DNA from: Sorghum bicolor
Lineage: Eukaryota > Streptophyta > Magnoliopsida > Poales > Poaceae
Length of the DNA stretch: 64,000 nucleotides
Direction of reading: 5' to 3'
Assembly: GCF_000003195.3 (NCBI RefSeq)
Contig: NC_012879.2
Coordinates: forward strand, 26,872,949 to 26,936,948
Shown: one piece after another, positions 45,697 through 56,586 of the stretch
How positions within the stretch are numbered: position 1 is the first letter of the stretch
Layout: every line of letters begins with the position of its first letter
The notes under the pieces: generated by a model
The model's database searches: none
The model's input: only the letters and a program-made list of their open reading frames with translations
Told to the model about the DNA's origin: nothing
Translations under genes and position numbers: made by a program

Positions 45697-47718
45697 ACCT
45701 TGACTTCGTCGACGAGGCGCTTGGCCGCGCGCTCCACCCTGGCGGCCTCTTCGGTCTCGGCGAGCTCCTCATGCCCGATAAAGTGATCCCCGCGTTGGCG
45801 CCACACATACACGTGTTGGCGGCCATCACGGGGACGACCCTCGATCTCTTCCACCTCGTCATCGGAGGCCGCCCGGGTTTCCTCCTCCTGTGCTGCGTCA
45901 CCCCCGGCGGTGGTCCCAGGTATTACTGGCCCTTGGACCAGACCTGGGGAGCCCTCAGCCGAAGAGGCTCCTGCTCGGGGCGGCGGGGGGACTTCACTCC
46001 CCCCGGCAGGAGGAGCAGTCGGAGATCTTCCCTTCTCTGAGGAGTCAGTTGGGGGAGCCTCTCCAGCCCTGGTCGGGCTGCTTGTTGTAGTCGGCGCCGC
46101 GCTCGGGAGCCCCTCGGTGCTCCCAGGCGCGACTGCAGCTGTTGGCTCCTCTGTGGTCTGGGGGGCCGCATCCCCAGAACCGCGGGCAGGCTCGCCCGTT
46201 CCCTGGCTGGCAGTTTGGCCAGGGTCGACATCCGATGCCGCAGTACAGGAACAAAAGTTAAAAAAAAAGGAGTCCAAAATACGTAAGTCGAACACTTACA
46301 GGTCTGACCGACGGTGGGTCGCGGTGAACCTCCTCCTCGTCCGGCCGGTCGGCACCTGTGCCCCCATCTCGACAACTTGCGGGGCAGCGGCGCCGCTGGC
46401 CACTCGATCAGTGGCGACCGGCGCAGTGTCTGGGCGGCTCCGAGGCCGTCAGACCAACGACGGCGCAGCCTCCTCGTCGTCGTCGTCGTCGACGATCCGC
46501 ACGAGCCGACGACGCTTCGGTGCTTGGCTGCTCTCCGCCGGTAGATCTGCCGGCAGCTCCGGTGTCGGCAAGGGATCTGCCGGCAATGGCCTTTTCCCCG
46601 CTACCCTCTCCTCGGATGTCGGGACGGGGCGGGCTTGGTCTTCCTCACTGCTGGTGTAATGAGTACACCGAGCAGCGTCCTCCTCTGGCGGGACCTCTCC
46701 CGCAGGATTTTCCATCCCCGGTGCCAGTGATACATACACTGTGCACCGGTCGACATCGCCGACCTGCAAAAGCAACAGAGATGAGTCAACTGCAGACGAT
46801 ATACGAATGATCAAACAGAATCTGCTACATACCTTTGGTGCTGGTCGTCCTAACTTGAAGGCTTGCACCCGATCACTGCCACGGATGAAGCCCCCATCCG
46901 CGAAGTTAAACAGCTCGTTCAACAGCTGTTGTACCTCTGCTTTCTCCAAGATCTCCGACCGCATCCTGGTCGGGTCTGCGCTTCCGGCATACTCGTACGC
47001 CGAGTGCACCCTCTTCTGGCAGGGCATCACCCGGCGGCAAATGAAGTTGCCGACCACGCCAAGCCCGTCTAGGCGCGACCAGTCGAAGCTTCATGAGATC
47101 CGCCACTGGACCGTCGAACTCCGGGCGGTCGGTCCAGCTCGTCCTCTTCTCAGGAATGTATCCCACGTCGCAGAACGTGGAGCTGCCCGGTTCCTCCCTG
47201 ATGTAGAACCACTTCCTGTACCATTCGGTCAAGGAAGTGTTCCATGGGCAGTGCAGGTAGCGATTCTTCATCCCATCACGAAGGTTGAGGTATACTCCAC
47301 CTGCAACCTTGGAGCCTCCAACTGCTCCCTTCTTCCTCAAGCAGAAAAGATACCGGAAAAGATCGAAGTGCGGCTCTATGCCAACATAGGCCTCGCACAG
47401 GTGGATGAAGGTGGAAATAAGGAGAATTGAGTTCGGGTGCAGATTGCAAATCCCGATCTCATAGTACAAAAGAAGACCTTGAAGAAAAGGATGAACAGGA
47501 ACACCAAAGCCTCTCTTAACGAAATCTTCAAAAACGACGATCTCACCGGCGTGAGGGTCGGGGTAGCTCTCCCCCTCCGGTGCCCTCCAGCCGCCGAGCT
47601 CTGCGCCGTGCAGAAGCCCCATATCGACGAGGTCACCAAGAGATTTTGTGGTGCTGCGAGACTTCTTCCACTCCTTGGCCATCAGTTCGGCCCTCTTCCT
47701 GGAGTCGCTCTTCGCCAT
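45697..47718 (-). pseudogene. Antisense PF04195-type gene (gypsy-associated) in element C
   Basis: Starts MAKSDSRKRAELMAKEW at 47718, behind a TATA box at about 47835. The region FEDFVKRGFGVPVHPFL to CEAYVGIEPHFDLFRYLF matches the plant family PF04195 (named for gypsy-type transposons, function unknown). One or two bases are missing near 47070, shifting the frame. An intron with GT/AG ends lies at 46832-46764. The downstream exon is acidic and carries APKRRRLVRIVDDDDDE. A TGA (likely from CGA) stands at 46451-46449. A donor at 46299 begins a second intron whose acceptor is not clear. A Pro/Ser/Glu-rich exon ends at a donor near 45696. The 3' exons are missing: the next sequence is gag. Confidence 0.75.
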
Positions 47719-47829
47719 TAGAGGTGCGAATGTGGGCTGGAGTTAGGAAGATGCAGGAGATTGGAGAAGATGAGAGCGGAAGGTTTGAAGGCAATGGCAG
47801 GCGAAGCAGTACAGGCGGACCTAATAGGC

Positions 47830-47839
47830 CCTTATAAAC
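47830..47839 (-). promoter_or_regulatory. TATA box of the antisense gene in C
   Basis: GTTTATAAGG on the minus strand, about 115 bases before the ATG at 47718. Confidence 0.6.
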
Positions 47840-48130
47840 CCGCGACTCCACCTCTCCCACTTCCTGTATTCTCGGGAAGTGGGCAGGCCATGCGGCGGAC
47901 GCGGCGTTTCGGTTTACAATGATTATAGACAATTAATGCGGCGGAGTTTTCGTACCAATTGATGGTTTCCTTTTCTCAAACCATGCAAAGAGCGGTTGTA
48001 CAGTTGCCAGGTGCAACTTTTCATGCATCCGTCTGACATATCGTCAGGAGACCTCGTCACGTCAACTTTAACTAGGAAAGATCTTTTCAAAAGTAAGAAG
48101 ACACATACGCCAGTGAGTCAACAATCCGGG

Positions 48131-48470
48131 GACTGCACCGACCACCGAGCACTCGACGCTCGGGGACTGGTCGCCCAGTCTATCAGCTCGGAACTTCAAG
48201 GACTGCACCGACCACCGAGCACTCGACGCTCGGGGACTGGTCGCCCAGTCTATCAACTCAGAACTTCAAGGACTGCACCGACCACCGAGCACTCGACGCT
48301 CGGGGACTGGTCGCCCAGTCTATCAGCTCGGAACTTCAAGGACTGCACCGACCACCGAGCACTCGACGCTCGGGGACTGGTCGCTCAGTCTATCAGCTCA
48401 AAGCTTTAAAGCATGCACCGACCACTGAGCACTCGACGCTCGGGGACGGGTCGTACAGTATAGCAACATA
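48131..48470. repeat. 70-bp tandem repeat array of element C
   Basis: Units start at 48131, 48201, 48271 and 48341 with GACTGCACCGACCACCGAGC. A diverged fifth unit starts at 48411. Each contains CGAGCACTCGACGCTCG, a near-palindrome, then GGGGACTGGTCG. Single CTCGGGGACT-type units continue to the 3' LTR. The array lies 290 to 640 bases upstream of the antisense TATA box. Confidence 0.9.
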
Positions 48471-49014
48471 TAATTCCAAGAAGCACACTAAGTGCTTGGG
48501 GACTGGTCGATTGGTCTTTTCAATTGCAGACGAGCATGACATGCTCGGGGACTGGTAAATTCACTTTAGATCTTGCTACAAGGCTCATAATTCGCCTTCC
48601 AGCAAGCTCGGGGACTACATCGGTACGATGCATCTAGCGATGCATCTCAGTCTCAAAACTACTTTGGGGAATTTTCTTTTGACCCTGGCACCACGTGCCT
48701 ACGTCACCTACTACCAGGCTCGGAGACTAAGTGGGCACACTTCACCTAGCGGTGAATTTGCTTGCTTTTTTGATGCTTCTACCTTTCAAAAAGGTAAAGT
48801 GGGCACACTTCACCAGGAAAGAAATTTTTTTAAGAGCACCATGCATTCTTCGAACAACCTGCTTCTTCGATGTCAATGTTGATCAACTGTCTTTCGAGTT
48901 ACCGTTGCAACTGTTTGGGCGATTTTCCCACTTATTGAAGACGCCAAGCCTCGCTGATCGAAGAAGCAAAAAGACGGCGTGTTGCATCACAATACATGGT
49001 GCTCGGGGACTAGC

Positions 49015-49473
49015 TATGGGGGTATAAACCCCTATACCCTTACGGCTAGACTTCAGCCAGGAAGCTTGGCCCACTACGAGACGAGTTCAAGGCTTGATCC
49101 GACAGCTCGGAGTTTCGCGCAAGGAAACAAGACGTGGAGATCAAGCAGGATTCTAGTCGGTTAGAATAGGAATTGATATCGAATTATCTATGGCAATTGT
49201 AACCGACTAGGATTAGTTTCCAGATCTGTAACCCTGCCCTCCAGACTATATAAGGAGGGGCAAGGGACCCCCTAGGATATCATATTCTCTCGGCACAAAT
49301 CAATACAACCAGACGCAGGATGTAGGTATTACGCCAACTCGGCGGCCGAACCTGGATAAAAAGCTTGTCCGTGTCTTGCGTCACCATCGAGTTCGTAGTT
49401 TGCGTACCGTCTACCGATAAACTACTACCGTGGGTATACCCCAAGGTAGACTGCCGACTAGCTTTCGTCGACA
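49015..49473 (+). repeat. 3' LTR of element C
   Basis: Begins TATGGGGGTATAAAC (TG changed to TA). Preceded by GCTCGGGGACTAGC, the likely polypurine region. Confidence 0.95.
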
Positions 49474-49478
49474 ATACC

Positions 49479-52400
49479 TTTCTTGCACTTTGAAGCTTTT
49501 TGAGGGGAATGAGATGCTCTATATTTCCTTTTTCTTTTCTCTCAGGTGGGTATCTTGTACCCCTAATTCTACTGTCGGACACTTGTCCATTTTTACCTCT
49601 CATCTCACTTTTTCTTTTTCTTTCGAGGTTCCGAGCACTTGTCCCTTTTCATTTTCTCGTATTTTTCTTCTTTTTTTTAGAGCACTCACCCTCCTGGAAT
49701 AATGTAGCAAGTGGTAGTAACCAAAATAGCTCGAGCATTTATTTCACAGGGAAAAACAGGAATGGGATAATGTTTTTGGCTATTCTCTCCCGGATAGGAG
49801 TAGAATAATTTTGGGTGAATCCGGAGATGGAAATGAGTGGATGTATGTGGATGCATACTTCCGGAGTAGAAGCAGCATGTATGAGTGGACGTGCAAGTGA
49901 ATCTTGATTTTAACCGCATGACAAGCTCCTAAGGGTCTACACAGCTTGACCACACTCAATGCTCATAAGCAGTAAAAAAGTAAATGTATGGTTCATAGTC
50001 TAATAAGCATGTATATATAGCTGTGGTAGGATTTTAAACTCTCATCATATAGGAACTCATCATGCAACATTTTAAAGATTTTTAAACATAAAATTCTCCA
50101 GAATTCTAGCATCTCTAGGAACAGATAAATAGCAGCTCAACCATCCCATATCGTATCCGTTAACGACTTAGACTTTAGATCAAGTACTCTTCCCACAAAT
50201 TCAGGTTTAGAGCAATCTTTAAATTATAACAGTCATGCCTAAACTTGAGAGAGAGCTCAAATTTGAAAACTAGGTAATTGGCAGAGCAACTATTCATCAT
50301 ATCCATGTGAGAGCTTATCATGAGGGTTCATAGCAAACTTTATTTATTTATTTATTTAGCAAACTAAGAAAAGATATATATATATATAAGCATAAAATCT
50401 TTATTTGGGTTTTTATTATTATGCATCTTTTTATTATTTTAACAAAGTATAAGTATAAACGTAGATAGAAATACTTAGCAGGATAAATGGGGGTGCTCTC
50501 CTCCAAGCTGGATTTTGACGTAATTTCTTTCGATGTAGCTAGCAGGTGGCGGAGGTGTATTTGAATGTCGGCAGCACCCTGACAGCGATTAGAATGTCCT
50601 CCGTCTGCTAGTCTTCTTTAATCCTTGAATTCTGTGGAGCTCAAATAGACAACAAAGCTTTGTGGAATTGGTTAAGTGTTAGCATAAAATCTCTTCTCCT
50701 TTATCATGTTGAGCTTCCTTAATAAATGTTACTCTCTTTGGTAGGATCATAAATTTATTTTTATATTTTCATTTTTATAGGACAGGAATATATTTATTTT
50801 ATTTTTACGCCACCACAGTGAATGTACTTATGGGTTTCATGCCACGAGCATTCTCACATGGGGCTTACTATTTTTAACATTTTTATTTTCTTTTCAAGAT
50901 AGCATGAATAACTAACAAGCCATTTAAGGAAAGTAAATAATTTAAGGGAAAAGGGAATGCAGAAAGGATAAATATGGGTAACTATCGATTTTACCTTTCG
51001 GCGAGGGTTCAATGTTTTAAGTCTTCTGAACAAGACTTCTTACCGTGTTCATTCTTCGGGTGCGTCATTTGATTCAGGTGTGGACCTTGCCGTCTGCACC
51101 TCTTAATACGGTGTCACCCATGTTCTTTGTTTGCCCAGCAGTTCAAAGTGCGGCATTGGCAGTATCTTGCTCAGTGTGTTTGTGCTCGTAGTGTACCTCC
51201 TCATAGAGACAAGGCAGAGATCAAGTGCATGGGCCGTGTTGGTGGAAAACACCAACAGAACCAAAAGTGTATTTGTTCTTCTCTAACCTTAAGCATGGTG
51301 AGCAAGACAAAGTTGATGAATGATAAGTTCATGAGTGTAGCATTTAAAACATTTGCCGGATCAGATCGCTCAACCTAATGGAAAGATAATCTATCTATAT
51401 ATATGTCTTTTTCTTTGTATCTTCCCAAAGATTAAATGTGCAACATTTTAGCTCATATGACTAGGAGTGTGGGGATAAAAGATTAAGGGACTAAACATGC
51501 TGAATCAGTGTGGTTGGTTAATTTGGAGTTATAAATCATACATGTTTGTCTGTTTTATTCATATGAACGCCAGAACCAAGGAGCAGCTTATAAAAGTGAT
51601 AGTCAAGTACCTTAAGATGTTACCTTACTTGAAGAGTGATGGTACAGTATCACCTTGTGGAAGCTTTCCTTTCTTAGCGGTTGTGCATCGTGTTTGTGGC
51701 ATCCTCCATGGATCATCTCTTATGAGCTGCGTCTTCCTTGTGTCAATTGTTAAACTTCATGTATTTCTCTCTTTGTCTCTGATGTGAGTTTATCTGAGGA
51801 CTTCCCAGGTCGATATTGAAAGTTTTCCTGCAGGGGTTAGTCCAACAAATATCCAATATCTACTATTGCATACTATCGGCTCAAAAATCAACCTGGACAC
51901 CATGTCTAATTTGATTTAGGAGGGCATTTTAACCTAAGCACCATGCTTAATTTAAAATCCCTTGGAAGTAAGATCATCATTCCTAAACTAAGCACCATGC
52001 TTATTTAAGAGATAAATGAAACTACTCCAAACCTAGACATATACTAAAGCAAATAAAGGTAGCATGAGAGCATTTATAGAGATCTACTCAAGTGGAGATG
52101 AAGTAGTGTGATTAGTATTTAACAAATTGAGCATGTCTCAAAGGTAGGGACAACCAACATAACAACATGGCAAAGGATGTTTTTATGAAAATTACTCCCC
52201 CAAGCTTGAATTTTGCAAAATTCAAGTTTGGATTTAATTCAATGTTGTATGATGATTGGTTGGACATACCTTGTGCTTGTTATTCATCCAATCTTCTTGC
52301 TCCAATCCTGGAAAGGTTAGTGACAAGAATACCTGAAGGAATATTTTTACAATTATCCTTATATGCTCAATACGCAAGGTAATGTTGCAAATAATTAAAA

Positions 52401-52502
52401 GCTCATGTTATGATATGATAAGTGCTTATTTGAGGACACCAAGCTTGTCCTTGGGAAACCATCAATTTATGTCGGCGAAGTGGTTTCCCTTCCAACGCTG
52501 AC
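49479..52502 (-). other. 3' noncoding region of element H
   Basis: From 49479 to about 51100 it matches F's 3' noncoding region in reverse, including the conserved block at about 49543-49660. From 51100 to 52500 it is specific to H. It contains repeated CTAAGCACCATGCTTA units (about 51935 and 51993) and a second polypurine-like CAAGCTTGGGGGAGTAA (complement of about 52192-52208). No credible protein gene is seen. Confidence 0.7.
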
Positions 52503-54083
52503 CTATATCAAGATCAACTCAACGAGATCTGCAATATTTATTATAGACATATGCATCGACAACCGCCCTTTTAAAGTTTTTATAAATAGAAAGGAAGAGG
52601 GGGTTGGAGATCTCAAATGTGGTGATGTTGGAGAGACCAATAGATTGGGAAGATGTTGCATATGAGCATGGAGTAAAAAAGTGGCTATGAAATAAATTCC
52701 ATGCTCATTAATGTTATCTTCGTCTCCAATCTGAATGTTCGGAGTTTCTCCTGGATTGGTGTCACTTATGTCCTCTTCTATAGCTGGATGAATCTCATCT
52801 TCAAAGGGAGTCAAGAACTCACCATTTGAAATTGAGCCAAAGTCAGAATTCATTAAGGCTTCTTCCTTATCCATCCATTCTACACATTCTAGCCATTTGG
52901 AACTTGTGATCAGGAAAGGGGAGCTGATAGAATCTTCTATATAGTTGAGCTCTCCTTCTATGGTATTACTTGACATGCCATCCTTGTGGTCTTCATGACT
53001 CCTATGGTTTGGTCGTCCTGGTGAATTGCTAGGACCATCATGAGACTGAAAATAAGAGGGATAAGAGGGATCTCTAAGGTCAAGGATAGATTTAGAACTT
53101 GTGAACATGGTAGGGGAGCAGATAGAATTTTCTATATGGCTTAGCTCTCCTTCACTTGATATGTCATCCTCGACTTCTTCATAATAGCAACCAGGACATT
53201 CTCTAAGAGAAACATTATTGCAAGGATTTGAATTATCCCTACTTGAAGGTCTCTTATGGAGCCAGAAGTCTAAACCATCAGTATCTGAAAGATTTAAGGT
53301 CGGAATTCCTTCCTCCCTTGGAGAATTTTGGGGTATTGATCGTTTAGGATCGATAGCTAAAGTTTGGGATTGAAGTGGTTGTGATCTAGCTATCGAAACT
53401 TCTTCTTCTTGTTTAGGAACTGGTTCTTTCTCTTTCTCAGGGATATAAAAGCTAGGAGACTTTCTGCTCATTAAATCAGTCAAATTCCAAGCTTCACTAG
53501 CGGACAGTTGGTGGAAAGATCCTCCAGAGGCCGCATGAAGGGTTTGCTTATTTTCCATACTAAGGCCCTCAAAAAAGTGAATTAGAAGAACTTCTTCTGG
53601 AATAGAAAGCTTTGGGCCACTGAGAGTAAGGTTAATAAAGCGGTCCCATGATTTCCTAAGAGATTCTTCTTCCAGTTGTCTAAAAGAAATAATCTCACAC
53701 CAAAGTTCCGCCACTTTGGAGATTGGAAAATATTTAAAAAGAAAACTATTATATAACTCCTTCCAATCTCCATGAACACTCCCTACTTTGAGTTTATACC
53801 AATTTCTAGCTTTTCCCGTTAAAGAGAATGGAAAGAGCTTCCATTTAAGGGTCTCATCGGACATGCCTTCTATGCGAAGGAGGTCACAGACTCGATAAAA
53901 CTCTCTTAGGTGTGTGTATGGGTTTTCCTCACATTCTCCTGAGAAAGGTTGTTTTTGTATAAATTCTATGTATTCAGGGTCTATCTCAAAACTAAATGCT
54001 ATGATAGGCTTTGAAGATTTTGGTGGTTCGAGATGTGTGCCCGTAGGTCCATGAAACTGATAGATAGACATGTTTGCATTCAT
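52503..54083 (-). CDS. Gag-like protein of Athila-type element H (526 aa)
   Basis: Intact frame from ATG 54083 (MNANMSIYQFHGP). The capsid-like part at residues about 35-215 includes PFSGECEENPYTHLREFY, LKWKLFPFSLTGKARNWY and HAASGGSFHQLSASEAW. Residues about 225-450 are acidic and low complexity, with a direct repeat of GEL(S/N)(H/Y)IE(N/D)SI(C/S)SP. No zinc knuckle, protease or RT is present. The last 80 residues are hydrophobic and may be spurious read-through. As the only gene of H it could supply capsid while enzymes come from D-like elements (inference). Confidence 0.8.
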   Translation of the reverse strand: MNANMSIYQFHGPTGTHLEPPKSSKPIIAFSFEIDPEYIEFIQKQPFSGECEENPYTHLREFYRVCDLLRIEGMSDETLKWKLFPFSLTGKARNWYKLKVGSVHGDWKELYNSFLFKYFPISKVAELWCEIISFRQLEEESLRKSWDRFINLTLSGPKLSIPEEVLLIHFFEGLSMENKQTLHAASGGSFHQLSASEAWNLTDLMSRKSPSFYIPEKEKEPVPKQEEEVSIARSQPLQSQTLAIDPKRSIPQNSPREEGIPTLNLSDTDGLDFWLHKRPSSRDNSNPCNNVSLRECPGCYYEEVEDDISSEGELSHIENSICSPTMFTSSKSILDLRDPSYPSYFQSHDGPSNSPGRPNHRSHEDHKDGMSSNTIEGELNYIEDSISSPFLITSSKWLECVEWMDKEEALMNSDFGSISNGEFLTPFEDEIHPAIEEDISDTNPGETPNIQIGDEDNINEHGIYFIATFLLHAHMQHLPNLLVSPTSPHLRSPTPSSFLFIKTLKGRLSMHMSIINIADLVELILI

Positions 54084-54215
54084 GATAGACCAAAAATCAA
54101 GGATTAGATAAGAAGAATGAATAACAGAGATGACTAAAAGGATAAAAGGAAAAATATTTTTTTTTATTTTTTTAGAAAATGATTAAGCTAGTTCATAGTC
54201 AACTCAGCAACAGTC

Positions 54216-54233
54216 TCCCCGGCAACGGCACCA
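54216..54233 (-). promoter_or_regulatory. Primer binding site (tRNA-Asp type) of element H
   Basis: TGGTGCCGTTGCCGGGGA on the minus strand, one base different from the F and D sites. Confidence 0.8.
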
Positions 54234-54241
54234 AAAATGCT

Positions 54242-55573
54242 TGTTGACACTTGCCAACACCACTTGAATACTAGGTTGTCATCCCCAGCATGGCACTAGA
54301 GTGTACTATGGTATTTATACGCACACAGATAATCCGCAAGCGCACGGATACCGTTGAAGCTTTTACCCGGTTAAAGGTTTTATCGTATCCATAGGGAAAC
54401 GGGAGAACCAACTACGTTCTAACTTAACCAAGATAGATAGATAAGTGTAAATAGGAAAGATGGTAGAATTGAATAAGAACAATATTAAAGGTAAGATAAG
54501 AATGGGTGATAATATGGGAATAGAGAGTAGAGCAATCTAGTATATGGGCGATGGTAGTAGAATAGAGAAGATAACTATGGTTTCTCTACTTCAAAGGGGT
54601 ATGTCTATGTCTGGGACGAACCACGTGATAAGAGTACACCACAAAGGATGCTTATCCTTAGGCCGATAAACTTTACCTGTCCTGTTAACGAGAGGTGGAC
54701 TACAGAGGACCAACGTAACTGTCCCCTACGCAGCCTACCACACGATCCAGCTAGACAGGGGATATCCACAAGTAATCTAGGTCTAAGAACCATGCTTACA
54801 CCTATACTACAACTCTGACCTATAGGGTCCTATAGATTAGAAGTACTCAAAAGAGTTGTGAACCATAACATACATGATTAGTAATTGCATAATGAATTAG
54901 AAGGAGATTACCAGAGTCATCCCATGAGCAAGCTTGATTAGAGCTTGATCATGACGAAGTACAACCGGAGGAAGAACCGACAGGTCGGCCTCTCCTCTAA
55001 TCCTCCTTCGCTCTCCATCTCGCTACTATCTAGATCTACTTTAGTTTAGAGAAGAGAGGAGAGCTCTCATCTCTAAACCCTAGCTTTTGCTCTGTCTATG
55101 AATAATGATCATGGGGTGCCTCCTCTAGGGGCCAAGGGGTCTGCTTATATAGTCCCCTCAAGTGAACCTGGGCCGTCGGATCAAACCGACATTGATTGAA
55201 CAGTTATTCTTGATCCTTTAGGTCGGTGGAGCATAATCCGCGAGGTTGAACATGATTGGCCACTGTAGCAGGGCGGGCGCCCAAGGGGGGAGGGCGGGCG
55301 CCCTGCCCCCGAGCCCGCTCGGCCTCCCGTTCGTTCCCGTGGCTTCTGGAGTCTTCTAGATGGTAGAAAATTGTGCGGCACATTAATATCTCTATGTAAA
55401 CCCAACGTGTGGGCCTTTCTTCCGTATTTGCTGATAACCCCCTGCAGAAATAGACAAACACCAAAACTCATGGAATTCTGTCAGATAAAACCCTAAGTCT
55501 GGGTGTTGGTTGCATTTGGATCCTTTTCTTTATTTATTTGATGATTATATTTGGTACTTGAGGACCGTCAACA
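54242..55573 (-). repeat. 5' LTR of element H
   Basis: Counterpart of 21080-22413. TATA-like GACTATATAAGC at about 55143-55154 and GC blocks at about 55272-55306. Confidence 0.95.
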
Positions 55574-56531
55574 AGGGGTACTGTACTGAAGAGGCAATTG
55601 AGTCCGGAGGACCATTCTGCAATGCAATAGTGTCTTAAAAGACTAGGTCGCAATAGATTTGCCTCCGTTAAAGCATGAGGGTAGGCTGCATGGAAGTGGG
55701 AGGATTGGACGAAAATCATTCATCCCGCCAGATTACAATACAGTCCTTAAGGCACATCATAGCATCTTACATCAGCTCTCGATAATGGAGCATTTGCTCG
55801 AGCAACATTTTAATGAGCTTTGAGAACATAATCCTAGGCAAACGAATGATTGGGTAATGAAGGAACACAAGAAACAATTGTACACATGGCTATGGGAGCA
55901 TAACACTCCATATAGGAAAACAATTGATGAACAAACCATTAAGGCTTTGGCATCTGGACCATCACGCCAAGTGACAACATGGCAAACCTATGACATAAGT
56001 GGATTCACATTTCATACCAAGTCCAAGGACAAAAAGAGCATGGCACAAAAATAGTGGTGTTCGATGCGAGGCCATAGACGCCGAAACTAGTGATATTATT
56101 ACATAATTTGGCTTCATCGAGGACATATTGGAACTAGACTATTGTACATTTCAGATCCCCGTGTTTCGATGTCAATGGGTAGAATATAAACATGTCAAGT
56201 GGATAATTATGGGGTCAAAGTTCTTGATCTAAGTAAGGTGGGATACAAAGATGAACCGTGGATCCTTGATAACTGTGCTGCACAGGTGTTCTATGTTGAA
56301 CAGTTCCTTTCTAAGAATGAGAAGAAAACTACTGACAAGCCAAAGCATTTAGTTTTTCCAAGAAAGCAACAAGCAATAGGAGTTGATGGTGTAGCGGATC
56401 TAGAAGATTTTAACCAGTTCGGTGACATGTACCTCTTTGTGGACGACCATCCAGTGAAGAAAAGAAATGTTGAGCGAAGCATCCCACAAAGTTCTTTTCC
56501 TTGGTGCGTCCTGATGGACAAGGAAAAATAG
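55574..56531 (+). pseudogene. CACTA transposase tail: end of DUF4218 and DUF4216
   Basis: After the target duplication the transposase resumes with YCTEEAIE. An open stretch at 55857-56054 encodes MKEHKKQLYTWLWEHNTPY and ALASGPSRQVTTWQTYDISG. Then, after frame breaks and a stop near 56103, comes the DUF4216 region: IPVFRCQWVEY, then VDNYGVKVLDLSKVGYKDEP, QVFYVEQF and VDGVADLEDFNQF, ending at 56529-56531. Several stops and shifts before 55850 show that it is dead. Confidence 0.87.
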
Positions 56532-56586
56532 TAACTGCCTAGATTGTATTTATCATTCATCATGTAAACTTTGGTCATCATGTAAT

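Larger units (their letters stand above)
42907..49473 (+). mobile_element. Tat-like gag-only retrotransposon C with an antisense gene
   Basis: Target duplications ATACC at 42902-42906 and 49474-49478. LTRs are 42907-43366 and 49015-49473, with about four differences plus a one-base indel. It has a primer site, a gag gene, no pol, an antisense PF04195-type gene, a 70-bp tandem repeat array and a polypurine-like end. Young and non-autonomous, it needs enzymes from a related element not in the window. Confidence 0.95.
21080..55573 (-). mobile_element. Athila-type gag-only LTR retrotransposon H, host of B and C
   Basis: Target duplications AGGGG at 21075-21079 and 55574-55578. LTRs are 21080-22413 and 54242-55573, differing at about 3% by eye. 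In element order: 5' LTR, a tRNA-Asp-type primer site with one mismatch, gag (54083-52503), then about 3.6 kb of noncoding DNA now split by C and B, polypurine tract and 3' LTR. No protease, RT or integrase is present. Its own sequence is roughly 8 kb; the rest of the span is later insertions. Confidence 0.95.

Noticed and set aside
46449..47430. Plus-strand frames of 150-249 codons opposite the antisense gene of C
   Set aside because: The minus strand has the recognisable PF04195 domain, TATA box and intron; the plus-strand frames are shadows.
49430..49808. Phe/Ser-rich frames across the C/H border
   Set aside because: They cross an insertion border and read through pyrimidine-rich noncoding DNA.
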